Shown here one piece after another: positions 15,702 through 25,000 of a stretch of DNA of 41,071 bases. Source of the DNA: Deltaproteobacteria bacterium (GTDB lineage: Bacteria; Desulfobacterota; GWC2-55-46; JAJCZF01); the NCBI GenBank assembly GCA_029262475.1, contig JAJCZG010000029.1, positions 1 through 41,071 on the forward strand. The letters run 5' to 3'. Made by a program: the position numbers and the translations under genes. The notes beneath the pieces were generated by a model. That model had not been told where the DNA came from and did not search any database. It saw only the letters and a list, made by a program, of their open reading frames with translations. How positions within the stretch are numbered: the first letter of the stretch is position 1; the number at the start of each line of letters is the position of its first letter.

Positions 15702-17461
15702 CTAAAACTTGCTCCGCCTTCAAACATATCCGCCCCGGTCTCGTCGGGGATTACCATCTTTAGCGTACACGCCCTGTCGGCGTCTATCGTGTGGTCGTCT
15801 ACCTTGCTGTAAATAATGTTCCTGGAGCCGATCGTGTATGTATGGCTAGAATAAGACCTGATTAAGTCCGGGTCGGGTGGCATCTCCCACTCGCGCCGCT
15901 GCATCTTCTGCTGCATGATGCCGGTTGCGAGTTCCTTCGCCGGCTTCCTCTTCGGCTTCCCGGTCTTCTTGTCCTCGATGACCTCGCCGTTCTCGTCGAT
16001 ATCGTCGTAGGCCTCGGCGAATTGATACCCCGTGACCTTCTCATCGTAATGTTTCTCCGGGTAGGCGTCCTCGGCCTGTAGCATATGGACGAGAGCGCTG
16101 CCTGCGTTGCCGAAATCCTGGCCGATACCCTTGGGTTCGAATATATCGTCCATGATGTCTATGGCTTCGGCCTGGAGGTCGTAGGTGGCGCCTTTCATAT
16201 GGAGCCTCGCTACCGTCCGCCATGTCTTGCCTATTATCAGCCTGACCAGGATCTCTGTCGGGTCGTTCGAGAAGCCGAAGTCCCCGCCGAAATACTTAAG
16301 CCCCGGTATAGGGCTGAATGCGTCCCTGATGACCTCTCTCAGGTTGAAGCCGCTGCGGCTGACCGTCCGGTCCTCCAGGAGCTCCTCCTTCCCCGTCTTG
16401 TCTCCGCCCTTCGCATTAAGCCTGTAAGATGCGGAGAAGATACTTACAGTGCCGGAGCCCTCGTCAAAAAGCAGCTTGAGGGCCTTATACTCAGGAATAT
16501 CCTTAAGGCACGCCTCAAGGTGGTGCCACGGAAAGACCGGGTTTTCCGGGTCGCCGTCCTCGCCGAGCACGTTACGGCGGTATCCGCCGCTATCGCGGCC
16601 GCCGTAAAGCTTCTCGTAAAACCGCTGCCGCTCCGGTGTCCAGAAGGGAGAGGGCTGGTCGGTCTTCTTCCAGTTGTAATAAGTGAATTTGCGCTCTTTG
16701 AGAATTCCATCAAGCTCGTCCGGCTCCCTGTCGCTGCCCTGAAGGTTTACATTCCCCTTGGCGGCTTCCTTCAGCCTGTAAAAATTCGTAGTCCTGACTC
16801 CGTCCGGTACCGAGTAAAGTCTGAATACGCATCCGGGCTTTCCTGACCGCCAGAACTCCTCCCATATTTTAGGATTATGCAGTTTGGCAGCTTCATCCAG
16901 GAACGCATAATCCCTGACATGCTTGCCTCTAAAACTTACCCCCGCAAAACCCGCCGGACAGAAGTAGATCTTCGCCCGGTTCTGAAACGTAATTACGTGG
17001 TGCGGGTGCTTCTTATGCCTCTTAAGCCCGGGTTTTAATACCTTCGAGTCTTCTATCTGCTCTATGCAGTACTCGATGATCTCGTCGAGGTGAACCTGCT
17101 CCGGAGCTCCTACAAGGGATGAAGCCCCTTTCTTCGTAAAACTCTTCCAGAGGAGCAGGTTGCCTATCTCTCTGGTCTTACCTACCTCGGCCCCGTCCGA
17201 GTGAATGACGTCGCCTTCGTCGAGCAGGCTGGGGACCTGGTAGGGGAAATAAATGTATGGGTCCCCCGTGTCCGGCTCCACCAGGAAGGCCCTTGACCAC
17301 CATTCTGGACTTGAGCAGATAAGGCCGAGGTGAATATCATCGAAGCTTAGTTCCAGGTCGCCTCGTGCCAGCTGCTGCCAACTCCACCCCCGTCCCTGAA
17401 GGAAGGCGTCCAACGCCTCCTCGGGGATCAGGAGCTTCCCCTTAATGATCTCCAGGTTCAC
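15698..17461 (-). CDS. terL: terminase large subunit
   Basis: A 587-aa packaging motor. Walker A is GAEVGKT (90-96, a deviant P-loop in which the usual Ser/Arg-rich form is replaced); Walker B is YAFLDEAAK with D189 and E190. The C-terminal RNase-H-like nuclease shows KYFGGDFGFSNDPTEI (D394), KGIGQDFGNAG (D449) and TIDADRACTLKM near the end. It pumps DNA through the portal and cuts concatemers. The GTG start overlaps the small-subunit stop (GTGA). The gene sits between the small subunit and the portal, as expected. Confidence 0.9.
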   Translation of the reverse strand: MNLEIIKGKLLIPEEALDAFLQGRGWSWQQLARGDLELSFDDIHLGLICSSPEWWSRAFLVEPDTGDPYIYFPYQVPSLLDEGDVIHSDGAEVGKTREIGNLLLWKSFTKKGASSLVGAPEQVHLDEIIEYCIEQIEDSKVLKPGLKRHKKHPHHVITFQNRAKIYFCPAGFAGVSFRGKHVRDYAFLDEAAKLHNPKIWEEFWRSGKPGCVFRLYSVPDGVRTTNFYRLKEAAKGNVNLQGSDREPDELDGILKERKFTYYNWKKTDQPSPFWTPERQRFYEKLYGGRDSGGYRRNVLGEDGDPENPVFPWHHLEACLKDIPEYKALKLLFDEGSGTVSIFSASYRLNAKGGDKTGKEELLEDRTVSRSGFNLREVIRDAFSPIPGLKYFGGDFGFSNDPTEILVRLIIGKTWRTVARLHMKGATYDLQAEAIDIMDDIFEPKGIGQDFGNAGSALVHMLQAEDAYPEKHYDEKVTGYQFAEAYDDIDENGEVIEDKKTGKPKRKPAKELATGIMQQKMQRREWEMPPDPDLIRSYSSHTYTIGSRNIIYSKVDDHTIDADRACTLKMVIPDETGADMFEGGASFR

Positions 17462-18159
17462 GGCCCGCCGGGTATCTTGTCTGCGAGCTTGCTAACCGTA
17501 TTGGCTAGGTGGTTAGCGATATTATCCTTCTTCTCCTCCTCGTCACTCCGCTTCGCCTTCTCGATCTCCTTTGGCGTCAACATAAACTCCCCGGGAGAGA
17601 GGTTGAGCTTCTCAAGGAGCTTCATGTAATGCGCTAATGCCGGGTGAGGCATATACTCGTAGCCGATGATGGAGCCGTGTTTACCGTGCTTCTCGCTCTT
17701 TACGACGACGCCGTCCTCGAGGATAGCCTCCTTCATCTGGCGAAGGATATCGAATGCCCCGGCCATTTCTATAGCCGCTAGCCCCTGAAAGTCGTCGTAC
17801 TCCTTGCTTTTGATGGCATTAAAAATGGTATCGACGGCCTCGGCCATGTATTGCCGGTCAAGGCAGGTCTCTCCGGGGTGTACAACTTCGTCTCTAACGA
17901 GCTCGCACTCGGCGTACTTGTGGCACGAGCTCTGGCACGGCTTACCGAGTGTTCCGAAGAAGGTCTGCGCGTAGAGGCCATGCTTCCAGGCGTTCCTGGA
18001 GCTCGCGGCCTTGCCATCGTCGGAGGTCGGCCCCGTGGACTTTTGGGCATTCTCCCTGCGGGCCTTAAGCGCAGCCTTGCTCATGGTATAGGGCCGCTTG
18101 ACCCTCAGGCTCTCCGGAAGGCCGGTCCCCTCATACTCTTTGGACGTCTCTTCCGTCAT
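17458..18159 (-). CDS. terminase small subunit-like protein
   Basis: About 233 aa from ATG 18159. Residues 35-64 carry RRENAQKSTGPTSDDGKAAS followed by RNAWKHGLYA, a motif common in phage proteins at the small-terminase position and probably DNA binding. Four cysteines follow (C75, C79, C85, C99; PCQSSC...GETC), suggesting a metal site. The rest is helical, with a central amphipathic block and a charged tail. It would recognise the packaging site and load the large subunit. Position upstream of terL supports it; classical HTH features are not obvious. Confidence 0.65.
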   Translation of the reverse strand: MTEETSKEYEGTGLPESLRVKRPYTMSKAALKARRENAQKSTGPTSDDGKAASSRNAWKHGLYAQTFFGTLGKPCQSSCHKYAECELVRDEVVHPGETCLDRQYMAEAVDTIFNAIKSKEYDDFQGLAAIEMAGAFDILRQMKEAILEDGVVVKSEKHGKHGSIIGYEYMPHPALAHYMKLLEKLNLSPGEFMLTPKEIEKAKRSDEEEKKDNIANHLANTVSKLADKIPGGP

Positions 18160-18172
18160 CACCCACCCTGAA

Positions 18173-18203
18173 AAAGAGAAAGGCCACCCATACGGGTGGC
18201 CTT
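18173..18203 (-). terminator. hairpin upstream of the terminase genes
   Basis: Perfect 10-bp stem (AAGGCCACCC at 18180-18189 with GGGTGGCCTT at 18194-18203), loop ATAC, followed on the minus strand by a T-rich run. It would stop transcripts arriving from the right or form part of the packaging region. Confidence 0.55.
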
Positions 18204-18288
18204 AAATATTAAAATGTCCGTACCCGCAGCGGGCGGGCCGGTATCACGAAAAAAAGTCAATAGAGTCTACCTCATTGAATTCTCCAAT

Positions 18289-18324
18289 AAAAAAACGGGC
18301 ATAAGGATTAACCTTATGCCCGTT
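18289..18324 (-). terminator. intrinsic terminator of the cargo gene
   Basis: A 13-bp perfect stem (AACGGGCATAAGG at 18294-18306 with its complement at 18312-18324), a 5-base loop, and a run of T on the minus strand from 18295 to 18289. Together with the second hairpin it isolates the late operon from the early region. Confidence 0.85.
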
Positions 18325-18393
18325 ACGTTAACAGGTAATTTGTGAAGTTTTTAGGGGGAAAACTTCACTTTCTTTATCATCAATAGCTTTTTT

Positions 18394-18996
18394 CTAACGC
18401 TTCAATATGGGTTTTAGGTAAACCTCCATTAAAGAGATTGCTTTCTTTATTTTGGTTGATATATCATCCTCTGAATTACGGGTAGCAAATACTTCGTTTC
18501 TGTTTTCTATCACTACCTTTTCATCTCTTGGGTCTGTGTTGCCAGCCATTATATCTAAATAGAATTCTGTTGATTTCCATAAAGTTTCAACACAATCTCT
18601 AAATCTACTAGAGATATGTTTTACATTAACCCCAAAGACAGCCTCCGCCTCCAAGGTAGCCGCATCGTATTCTATTAAAGAAACCCATATAGGCTTCCAT
18701 CTATTATGGAAAACGTCTATATGTGCATTATACCTACTGGACGGTGCCTCTGAGTGGGCATCGCTCTCTGTAAACTCTGAAGCTGAAATAAGTGGGTCCC
18801 GTGCATCAAAAATCGCATCTCTTAATTTATAGGTTGCCAGTAGAAGGTTGCGGGCAGAGTCATATTTGACTTTACCCGATATCTCTCTTTTCCAGCTTGT
18901 TACTCCATAAAACGCAAGACATGTCGTCACTACTGCGGCAAAAGCAATAATAATGTCTTTTATAACAGAAATATTAGAACAAGTCTCTGCTTCCAA
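18394..18996 (-). CDS. membrane-anchored hypothetical cargo protein
   Basis: A 200-aa protein with one N-terminal membrane segment (ISVIKDIIIAFAAVVTTCLA, residues about 9-29) followed by a soluble helical domain of about 165 aa (SARNLLLATYKLRDAIFDAR). It is visibly more A+T-rich than the phage genes on either side and has its own terminator, marks of a moron (independently acquired cargo). This kind of protein is common as an uncharacterised single-TM protein near mobile elements; function unknown. Confidence 0.75.
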   Translation of the reverse strand: MEAETCSNISVIKDIIIAFAAVVTTCLAFYGVTSWKREISGKVKYDSARNLLLATYKLRDAIFDARDPLISASEFTESDAHSEAPSSRYNAHIDVFHNRWKPIWVSLIEYDAATLEAEAVFGVNVKHISSRFRDCVETLWKSTEFYLDIMAGNTDPRDEKVVIENRNEVFATRNSEDDISTKIKKAISLMEVYLKPILKR

Positions 18997-19078
18997 ACCA
19001 AACCTCCAAGAAAAAGCACACCGTAAATATATTAATTAAACTCTAACAAAACATATTATCTTTGTCTACCCATAGACT

Positions 19079-19837
19079 TCACCAACTCCTTATCAATAAC
19101 TCCTTCTTGAGTGCTGCCTTCCCGTACTTACTCCCCAATGAGTAGTTGATCTTGAGGGTCTCCATATTGAAACCCTTAAATACCCGCCGCATCTCCGGGT
19201 GATCGTTCACGCTTATTATCATACTCCCCTCTATCGAGCGGGCAAGCTCGGAAAGACGCTCATACTCTTCAAATGCAAAATCCACACCATACCCCTCAGT
19301 TTCCCAATATGGCGGGTCGCAATAGAAAAGACTGTGCGGGCGGTCGTACTTCTCAATACACTTCACCCACGGCAGGTGCTCGATAAATACCCTTGATAGT
19401 CTTATATGCGCCTCACTGAGTTCCTCCTCTATCCTCAAGAGGTTTATCCTTGGCTTACTCGTCGTGGCCGTACCGAAGCTCTGCCCATGAACCCTACCGC
19501 CGAACGAGCTCCGCTGGAGGTAATAGAAGCGAGCTGCCCGCTGGATATCGGTTAGGGTGTTTGGTGGAGTGGCTTGGAGCCATTCGTATATCTTACGGCT
19601 CGTAAGCGCCCACCGGAACTGTCTTACAAACTCCTCCAGGTGGTTCTGGAGTACTCGGTAAAGAGTCACCAGGTCGAGATTGATATCGTTTATGACTTCA
19701 ACCTTCGACGGCTCTTTAAGGAAGAAAAGAGCGGCACCACCGGCGAAGGGTTCTACGTAGCAGGTATGTTCAGGAAAAACCGGTAAGATCTGTTTTGCCA
19801 GGCGGCCCTTGCCGCCGATCCATGGGATTATACTCAT
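19079..19837 (-). CDS. dam: D12-class adenine-N6 DNA methyltransferase
   Basis: A 252-aa Dam-type enzyme. The FxGGK-like start is PWIGGKGRLA (5-14), motif I is EPFAGGAALFF (29-39), and motif IV is DPPY at 174-177. By family it methylates N6 of adenine, usually in GATC or a short palindrome; the target cannot be read from sequence. In prophages such enzymes protect against restriction or regulate phage promoters. It follows the Mor-like gene after a 158-base structured leader whose sequence can pair with this gene's own ribosome site (GGGAGG, 13 bases before ATG 19837). Confidence 0.9.
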   Translation of the reverse strand: MSIIPWIGGKGRLAKQILPVFPEHTCYVEPFAGGAALFFLKEPSKVEVINDINLDLVTLYRVLQNHLEEFVRQFRWALTSRKIYEWLQATPPNTLTDIQRAARFYYLQRSSFGGRVHGQSFGTATTSKPRINLLRIEEELSEAHIRLSRVFIEHLPWVKCIEKYDRPHSLFYCDPPYWETEGYGVDFAFEEYERLSELARSIEGSMIISVNDHPEMRRVFKGFNMETLKINYSLGSKYGKAALKKELLIRSW

Positions 19838-19845
19838 AATTACTG

Positions 19846-19995
19846 TCGCACCTCCCTATAACGGTTGAATTATTACACTCCAGACTGCTACACTATCCTT
19901 GCTCCGCGCGGGGCGAGGACGGTAGCGGACCTGGTCCGTCATGTGCTTTTTCACATGGTTTCAGGGAGGTGCGAACTCCCGGGGACTGCCGTCCT
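19846..19995 (-). promoter_or_regulatory. structured leader of the adenine methylase gene
   Basis: Between the Mor-like stop and the methylase ATG. On the minus strand a 7-bp outer stem (AGGACGG 19995-19989 ... CCGTCCT 19922-19916 in transcript sense) encloses three hairpins: a 5-bp stem with a 7-base loop, CATGTG/CACATG with a 6-base loop, and CGGAC/GTCCG with a 3-base loop. Transcript positions 19974-19963 (TCGCACCTCCCT) are the exact complement of 19857-19846 (AGGGAGGTGCGA), which contains the methylase ribosome site, so the leader could switch between local hairpin and site occlusion. Translational control is an inference. Confidence 0.6.
19865..19995 (+). ncRNA. possible opposite-strand structured small RNA
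   Basis: Read on the plus strand the same region has a weak promoter-like pair (TTGAAT at 19865-19870, 18 bases, TACACT at 19889-19894) and then a four-way-junction fold. Its outer stem is 10 bp on this strand because a U-G wobble replaces the A-C mismatch seen on the other strand (19916-19925 with 19986-19995). It could therefore be an independent RNA complementary to the methylase leader. Only sequence-level evidence. Confidence 0.3.
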
Positions 19996-20271
19996 TTATT
20001 TAATGCCAGTTATAAGCTCTCTTACCCAGCGCTCAGTTAAGCCCCACTCATCAGCGAGCTCTAAAAAGTTCTCACCATTAAAAGCCGCTCGGATCTGCTC
20101 ATCTCGACGCTGACGATAGAGTTTCGTCATATTTGGGATCTCTATCTTCTCCCCCTGGTAGCTCTTACACAGGCGTTTGAGTACCTCCGATCCCCTGGGA
20201 TCGCCACAAACCTCGTTCAACAGCCGCTCTATGTCGGGTAGAAACCCTTCACCGCTAATCTGAACTTTCAA
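19996..20271 (-). CDS. Mor-family transcriptional activator
   Basis: A 91-aa protein whose C-terminal half matches the Mor/Martha-type activators of Mu-like phages: YRQRRDEQIRAAFNGENFLE and then LADEWGLTERWVRELI (helix-turn-helix, about 70-87). Mor dimers turn on middle or late promoters. It overlaps the recombinase stop and directly precedes the methylase leader, so it is cotranscribed with them. In this siphovirus-like prophage it is the best candidate for the late-gene switch. Confidence 0.8.
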   Translation of the reverse strand: MKVQISGEGFLPDIERLLNEVCGDPRGSEVLKRLCKSYQGEKIEIPNMTKLYRQRRDEQIRAAFNGENFLELADEWGLTERWVRELITGIK

Positions 20272-21277
20272 GCCGCCTCCAAATATCGTTAGGGATAGCC
20301 GTCTTCTTAAGGGCCTTCTCGCTTACCACGATATACCTCTTCGTCGTCTCGACAGATTCATGTCCCATGATAAGCGAGACCATATAGATATCGAAGCCCG
20401 CGTCATAAAGCGCCGTAGCAAAGGTCGATCGCATCTTGTGGACGAAGACCTTCTCGTCGGTAATACCCATGCGGGCGGCATAGAGCTTAAGGATCTGGTT
20501 ATACCCGTTAGCCGAGAGGGGACGGCCCGGCCGGTTCCTGGCCATCGAGCAAAAGACGGGCCCCTTCCCCTGGGTATATTCGCCGCTCACAAACTCCTCC
20601 CGGATTTCCAACCAGAGCTTGAGCGAGTCTGAAGGGTTCTTCCGGAGGCGGACGAGGCGCTCTTTATTCCCCTTCCCTTGGAACTGAAGGTATATATCAG
20701 CCCCCTCGAACTTAAGGGATCCCATCTCCAGCTCCTTAAGCTCGTTTACTCGAGGCCCGGCGCCGAAGAGGACCTTTAATATCGCCAGATCCCTAATACC
20801 CTTCCTGGTGGATAGATCCGGTGCGGCGAAGATCTTCTTCAACTGCGCTTCGGAAAACTTCTGAGGCACCGGCCGCGACGTCTTGGGCGACGGGACCCGC
20901 TCCATCGGGTCTACCTTGATATACCCTTGATAAAGGAGGTACTGCCAAAAGGACTTGATCGCCGCCAGCTTTACGGCCCGGGTTACCCCCTTCTGCTGCC
21001 CCTGGTGGTAATAGAGGTCCTTCATCCATCGCTCGACGTCGCCGGTCCGGATATAAGCGATATCGGCGCTTCCCCCCGCGCCCCCCGATTTTTCAAGCCA
21101 CTCGAAAAACTGCTCAAGGCTCCTGATATACCTCTTAGAGGTCCCTAGAGCCTGCCCTTTAAGCGCAATAAGATATTCATCGAAGCCCGCCAGGAGCTCA
21201 GGCAGCCTTATCAACCCCCTGGACCCGGCTGATTTCGATGATGCCCCCTGAACCACCCATTTTTTCAAGCTATTCAA
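20255..21277 (-). CDS. tyrosine recombinase (XerD/integrase type), second copy
   Basis: A 340-aa site-specific recombinase. The N-terminal SAM-like core-binding domain spans about 25-130 and the catalytic domain about 140-325, with R176 (GAGPRVNEL), H280 and R283 (HKMRSTFA), H306 (MGHES) and the nucleophile Y315 (TTKRYIV). All catalytic residues are present, so it is probably active. The start is a TTG at 21277 after GGAG. It lies by the probable replication origin, not the tRNA, and may resolve multimers or invert a segment; the true integrase is at 39730. It ends 17 bases inside the Mor-like gene. Confidence 0.85.
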   Translation of the reverse strand: MNSLKKWVVQGASSKSAGSRGLIRLPELLAGFDEYLIALKGQALGTSKRYIRSLEQFFEWLEKSGGAGGSADIAYIRTGDVERWMKDLYYHQGQQKGVTRAVKLAAIKSFWQYLLYQGYIKVDPMERVPSPKTSRPVPQKFSEAQLKKIFAAPDLSTRKGIRDLAILKVLFGAGPRVNELKELEMGSLKFEGADIYLQFQGKGNKERLVRLRKNPSDSLKLWLEIREEFVSGEYTQGKGPVFCSMARNRPGRPLSANGYNQILKLYAARMGITDEKVFVHKMRSTFATALYDAGFDIYMVSLIMGHESVETTKRYIVVSEKALKKTAIPNDIWRRLESSD

Positions 21278-22011
21278 AAATCAGCTCCAATTTATAATCG
21301 CTACTAGGTACCTATAAGCTCTTTTAAAGCCTAGTTTTTTGCCCGGGGGTACCCCTATTTAAACCCACGGTCCTGCCCTTATAAGTGTATCTATATGTTA
21401 TTATTAGCTTATTCATTTCGTTTTTAGGTTCGTTCCAAGGCCCCTCAAAAGAAGTCGCCAATAGATATCAAAAACAGAGTAGATATTCCCTTTATCTATT
21501 AATAACTTATAAGAAATATAAAGAGTTTAATAATGGGTAGTAAAACTAACCTTTCACGAGCCATACAAGCCCGTTACACCCTTATAAAGCCCCTGATCCC
21601 CGCGCCACAGCCCCCTGGACACCCCTTTTACGGCGCGAATAAAGGTTTGGAGTTTTGCCTTATAGCCGCCGTAAACATCCACCTCTTCCACCCAATCTAC
21701 TCAACTTCTTGATTATATTGCTCTTTTTTGGGTGGATGTTGGGTTGAAGCTTCCACCCCTCTTCCACCCTTAATGCCGTAACCTGTTGATTTCACTGGGT
21801 TGATGTTGATTTAATTTTAGTCTAACATCCACCCAACATCCACCCACATCCACCCAACATCCACCCACAACATCCACCCACTTAACGTATTGATATTATT
21901 AATAAAAATAGAATTTGGGTGGAAGAGGTGGATGTTGAGAGAGATGCCCCTTGATATTTTTTCCCGTATAAAACAAAAAAAAGGAGAAAAACACGCAACC
22001 TGTTGATATTA
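21278..22011. other. A+T-rich intergenic region, probable replication origin
   Basis: A 734-bp stretch without a gene. Bases 21278-21660 are A+T-rich with short palindromes but no motif I can name. Bases 21674-21936 contain iterons, and 21880-21915 is an A+T-rich tract (unwinding-like). Direct repeats TTGATATTATTA (21891, 22003) and AACCTGTTGAT (near 21780, 21997) lie at the flanks. The adjacent primase-helicase gene supports an origin. The promoter of the second recombinase may lie at the left end. Confidence 0.55.
21674..21936. repeat. iteron array with flanking 20-bp inverted repeat
   Basis: Five tandem 11-13 bp copies of the unit AACATCCACCC occupy 21823-21881 (the third lacks its first A). 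Degenerate or inverted copies occur at about 21730 and in the flanks. A perfect 20-bp inverted repeat bounds the block at 21674-21693 and 21917-21936, built from the iteron core joined to CTCTTCCACCC. Such clusters are initiator-binding sites; the initiator here is not identified. Confidence 0.7.
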
Positions 22012-25000
22012 TTAGGATATCGCATTTTCCACCTTAAGAGCCTTCCTGAACTTGTATTTCCGCTCTCCATGGATACAGACGTAGTGGTTCTGCCCGGGCT
22101 TCTTAATGAGCGACCAGTGGTCGTCCTTCAGGGAGTGCTCGTCGTTCACGAGCCTCACGCCGAGCTGCCGCTGGTTCCGGTAAGGCTGCCGCATCCCCAG
22201 CGCCTTACAGAGCTTCGAGAAGAGCGTGAAGAGATCCCCGCTCGATGCCAGAAATTCCACGTAGTCCTTATTGGCCTCCACGGTCATCTCCAGCCCATAG
22301 TCATGATGAGTGAGACGATACCCCAGCTCCCCGTCGCCGATGCTCTCGAAGTCGTGTTTATCCTTAAGGAGCAGGCTGTACTCCCGCCACAGGCTGTTTA
22401 ACATGGTGAGTATCGGGTTGGTGCCCACCTCGGTCTCCTTGGCCTTCTCGTTCTGATACTCTATCCACTTCCGCCTCGTCTCTGCCGCCCCGTTGTCCCG
22501 GAGATCCAGCAGCTCGGTCTCGTCCTCGTCGTAGAAGGGTATGTACTTGAGCACCCCCTCCAGCAGTAGCGAGAGCATGGCCAGATATTCGTTCGTCCTC
22601 TCCTTCGAGTGGCCACGGTACTCTTTTTTGAGTACGATGTTATACTCCCGGCGCCTGTCGAGGTTCGGCAGCACCAGGCTCGATATGATCTTCAGTATCG
22701 CCGAGAGCATCTTATCCCTCTCTTTAAGGATGCTGGTATTGACGTCGTCCTCGAAAAAGTCGTCGCTCTTGTGCCTGTGCGAAAACTCTATATCGTAGGT
22801 CCTGTTTATGAGCTCCGTCTTGGCGAAGGGCTCTATGGCCGTTATGAGCACAAGGGCCTTCGGGGTCTCTTCTACCGTCTCCGTGTCCGTGCCCCCGGCC
22901 CGCTTCTCCTTGGATCCTTTCGTCACAGAGAGGAGCAGGAACTTTAATATCCCCTTCGTCACGTCGTCGCTCTCCAGGTTGTCTATGGTTAAGAGCGGGT
23001 TGCTCGCGGCCACGGTATATGCCGCGCTCGCCGTAGGGTCCGACAGGTGAGGGTCGCCGTATAGGAGCAGGTTCAGTAGCTTCGCCGCCGTCGTCTTGCC
23101 CGATGAGCTCGAGCCCGAGAATTTCATGAGGGCCGAGTACGGTGAGAAGTCCATAAGGAAGCAGCTCATGAACCAGCAGAGTATCAGGTACCTCTGCTCC
23201 CGGTCGCATGTAAGGTTCCTGAATATGAGCTCGTTCAGGAGCTTCATTCCTTCGGAGACCTTGACGTCCGGCATATAATTGAAGGGCATTATCCTCGATG
23301 ACGAGTTCAGGAGCACCTCCTCGTCGTTCGTCCCGTTGAGTATCTCCTCTATCTTGCCGCCCGATACCTTTAGTATGGTGTTCTTGTCGCTATTGAGGTT
23401 GATGTAGATAGTACTTGTCTTCCGGTCAGTATGGAGCCAGCGCATGACGTTTATATGCTGGCCGCGGTTGTAGCACTCCGATGCGAGCGATTCCCATACA
23501 GATCTCCCCGGCTCCCGGGTCGGCAGCAGCATGGTATGCCTTTTTATGAGCGCGTTAAAGGGCCTGTTCGAACCTGCCTTGTATATCTTGTGCCTCCAGA
23601 AGAGGTAGCAGTTGTCCTGGCTGTCGTAGAACCATCGGCCCTTATTGGCAAACCCTTCGAATATCAGCCCGGCCAGCTGGTTCGGGTCGGCGTCTTTGCG
23701 GTTTTCCTTCTCTCCGAAGTAGCCCTTAACCTTATCTAAGAGCGAATTATTCGTCTCGAGCTGCTGTTCTACGGCCTTCTTTGAGAAACCGAGCGCCTCG
23801 AGCTTCTCTATCATCACTTCTTTTTCGACCTCTACGAGTTCCGCCACCCGGGCGAATACATCGTTACCTTTAAGCGCCGAAAGCTTCTCCTCGAGCGACG
23901 TCAGCCCTTTTACCTGTAGAATTTCCCACGCCAGTGGAGAAATCGCCGCGCCGAAAACTCGCTTCGCTTCGGTTGGCTTCCCGTCCTTTACGCACTTTCT
24001 GAGGAGATCGTCAATATCCTTCACGCCTCCGTCTTCGTACGACTTCTCGTCTATTGGAATGACCTTAATATGGTACTCAGGCCCCTCCATAGCCTTCACG
24101 ATCCTCCTGACGTAGCCGTGGCCGGCCTTGTCGTTATCCAGGCATAGGTATAGGTGCTTGTCTTTACAGAAATTAAGCAGGGTTTTTATCTGCTCCAGTG
24201 ATATCTGCCCGATCGAGCCTATGACGTTCCTGTAGCCCCCCTCCATCCACGCCTGGACGTCGTTCTCCCCCTCGACGAGGATCACCACCTTGTATTTGGC
24301 CAGGGCGTCCTGGTTGTAGAAGCGCCAGTACTTCGACCGGCACGACGCCGGCAGTTGATGCTCCTTGCGCGCTTCCTTATCGGGATTGGGGTCTTTCTGA
24401 GTGAAGTGGGTTACCTCGCCGCGGAGGTAGTGAGGATAGATGAAGAGTCCGGAGGGGAAGAAGTCGTAGAGGCCTCCGGAACGGTTTTCTTTGGCCATAC
24501 CGCTCTTGAGTATCTCTTCCTTCTTGAAGCCAAGCTTTGTGAGGTATCCGTGGAGGGCGCCGTCCGCATATCCTACCCCCATCTCCTCTAGGATAGCCTG
24601 TGAGCGGCCCCGCTCTTCCCGTAGATACGATGCCCGCCCCTTTTGCCAGAGCGCCTTTTGATAATAGGTGGCGGCCGCCAGGAGTATCTTCTGACGCGTC
24701 GACGGCGCCTTCGGCTTCTCCGTACTTGTCGGCAGCTCTATGGAGGCATATGCGGCCGCGTCTTTAAGGGCGTCTGCCTTTGACAGCCCCTGCGCCTCAA
24801 GGAAGCTATAGACGTCGCCCCCCTTGCCGCACCCCGCGGAGAAGCACTTGAATAGCTGCTTCCCCTCGTCTATCCGGAAACACTCCTTGTGCCCGCAAAA
24901 AGGGCACTCGCTCAGAGACAGCGACTGCCCCGCCCTGACCAGCTCCTGGCTGGTCCTGCTTTTAATAAATACCGCCAGATCTATGGCGTTCTTGACCTTC

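Noticed and set aside
19916-19995. Cloverleaf-like fold considered as a tRNA gene
   Set aside because: No anticodon loop of 7 bases, no TTCRA loop in the proper arm and no CCA end; it does not satisfy tRNA rules on either strand.
21823-21881. Tandem repeats considered as a CRISPR array
   Set aside because: The 11-13 bp units abut with almost no spacer and include inverted copies; CRISPR repeats are longer with unique 30-40 bp spacers, and there are no cas genes.
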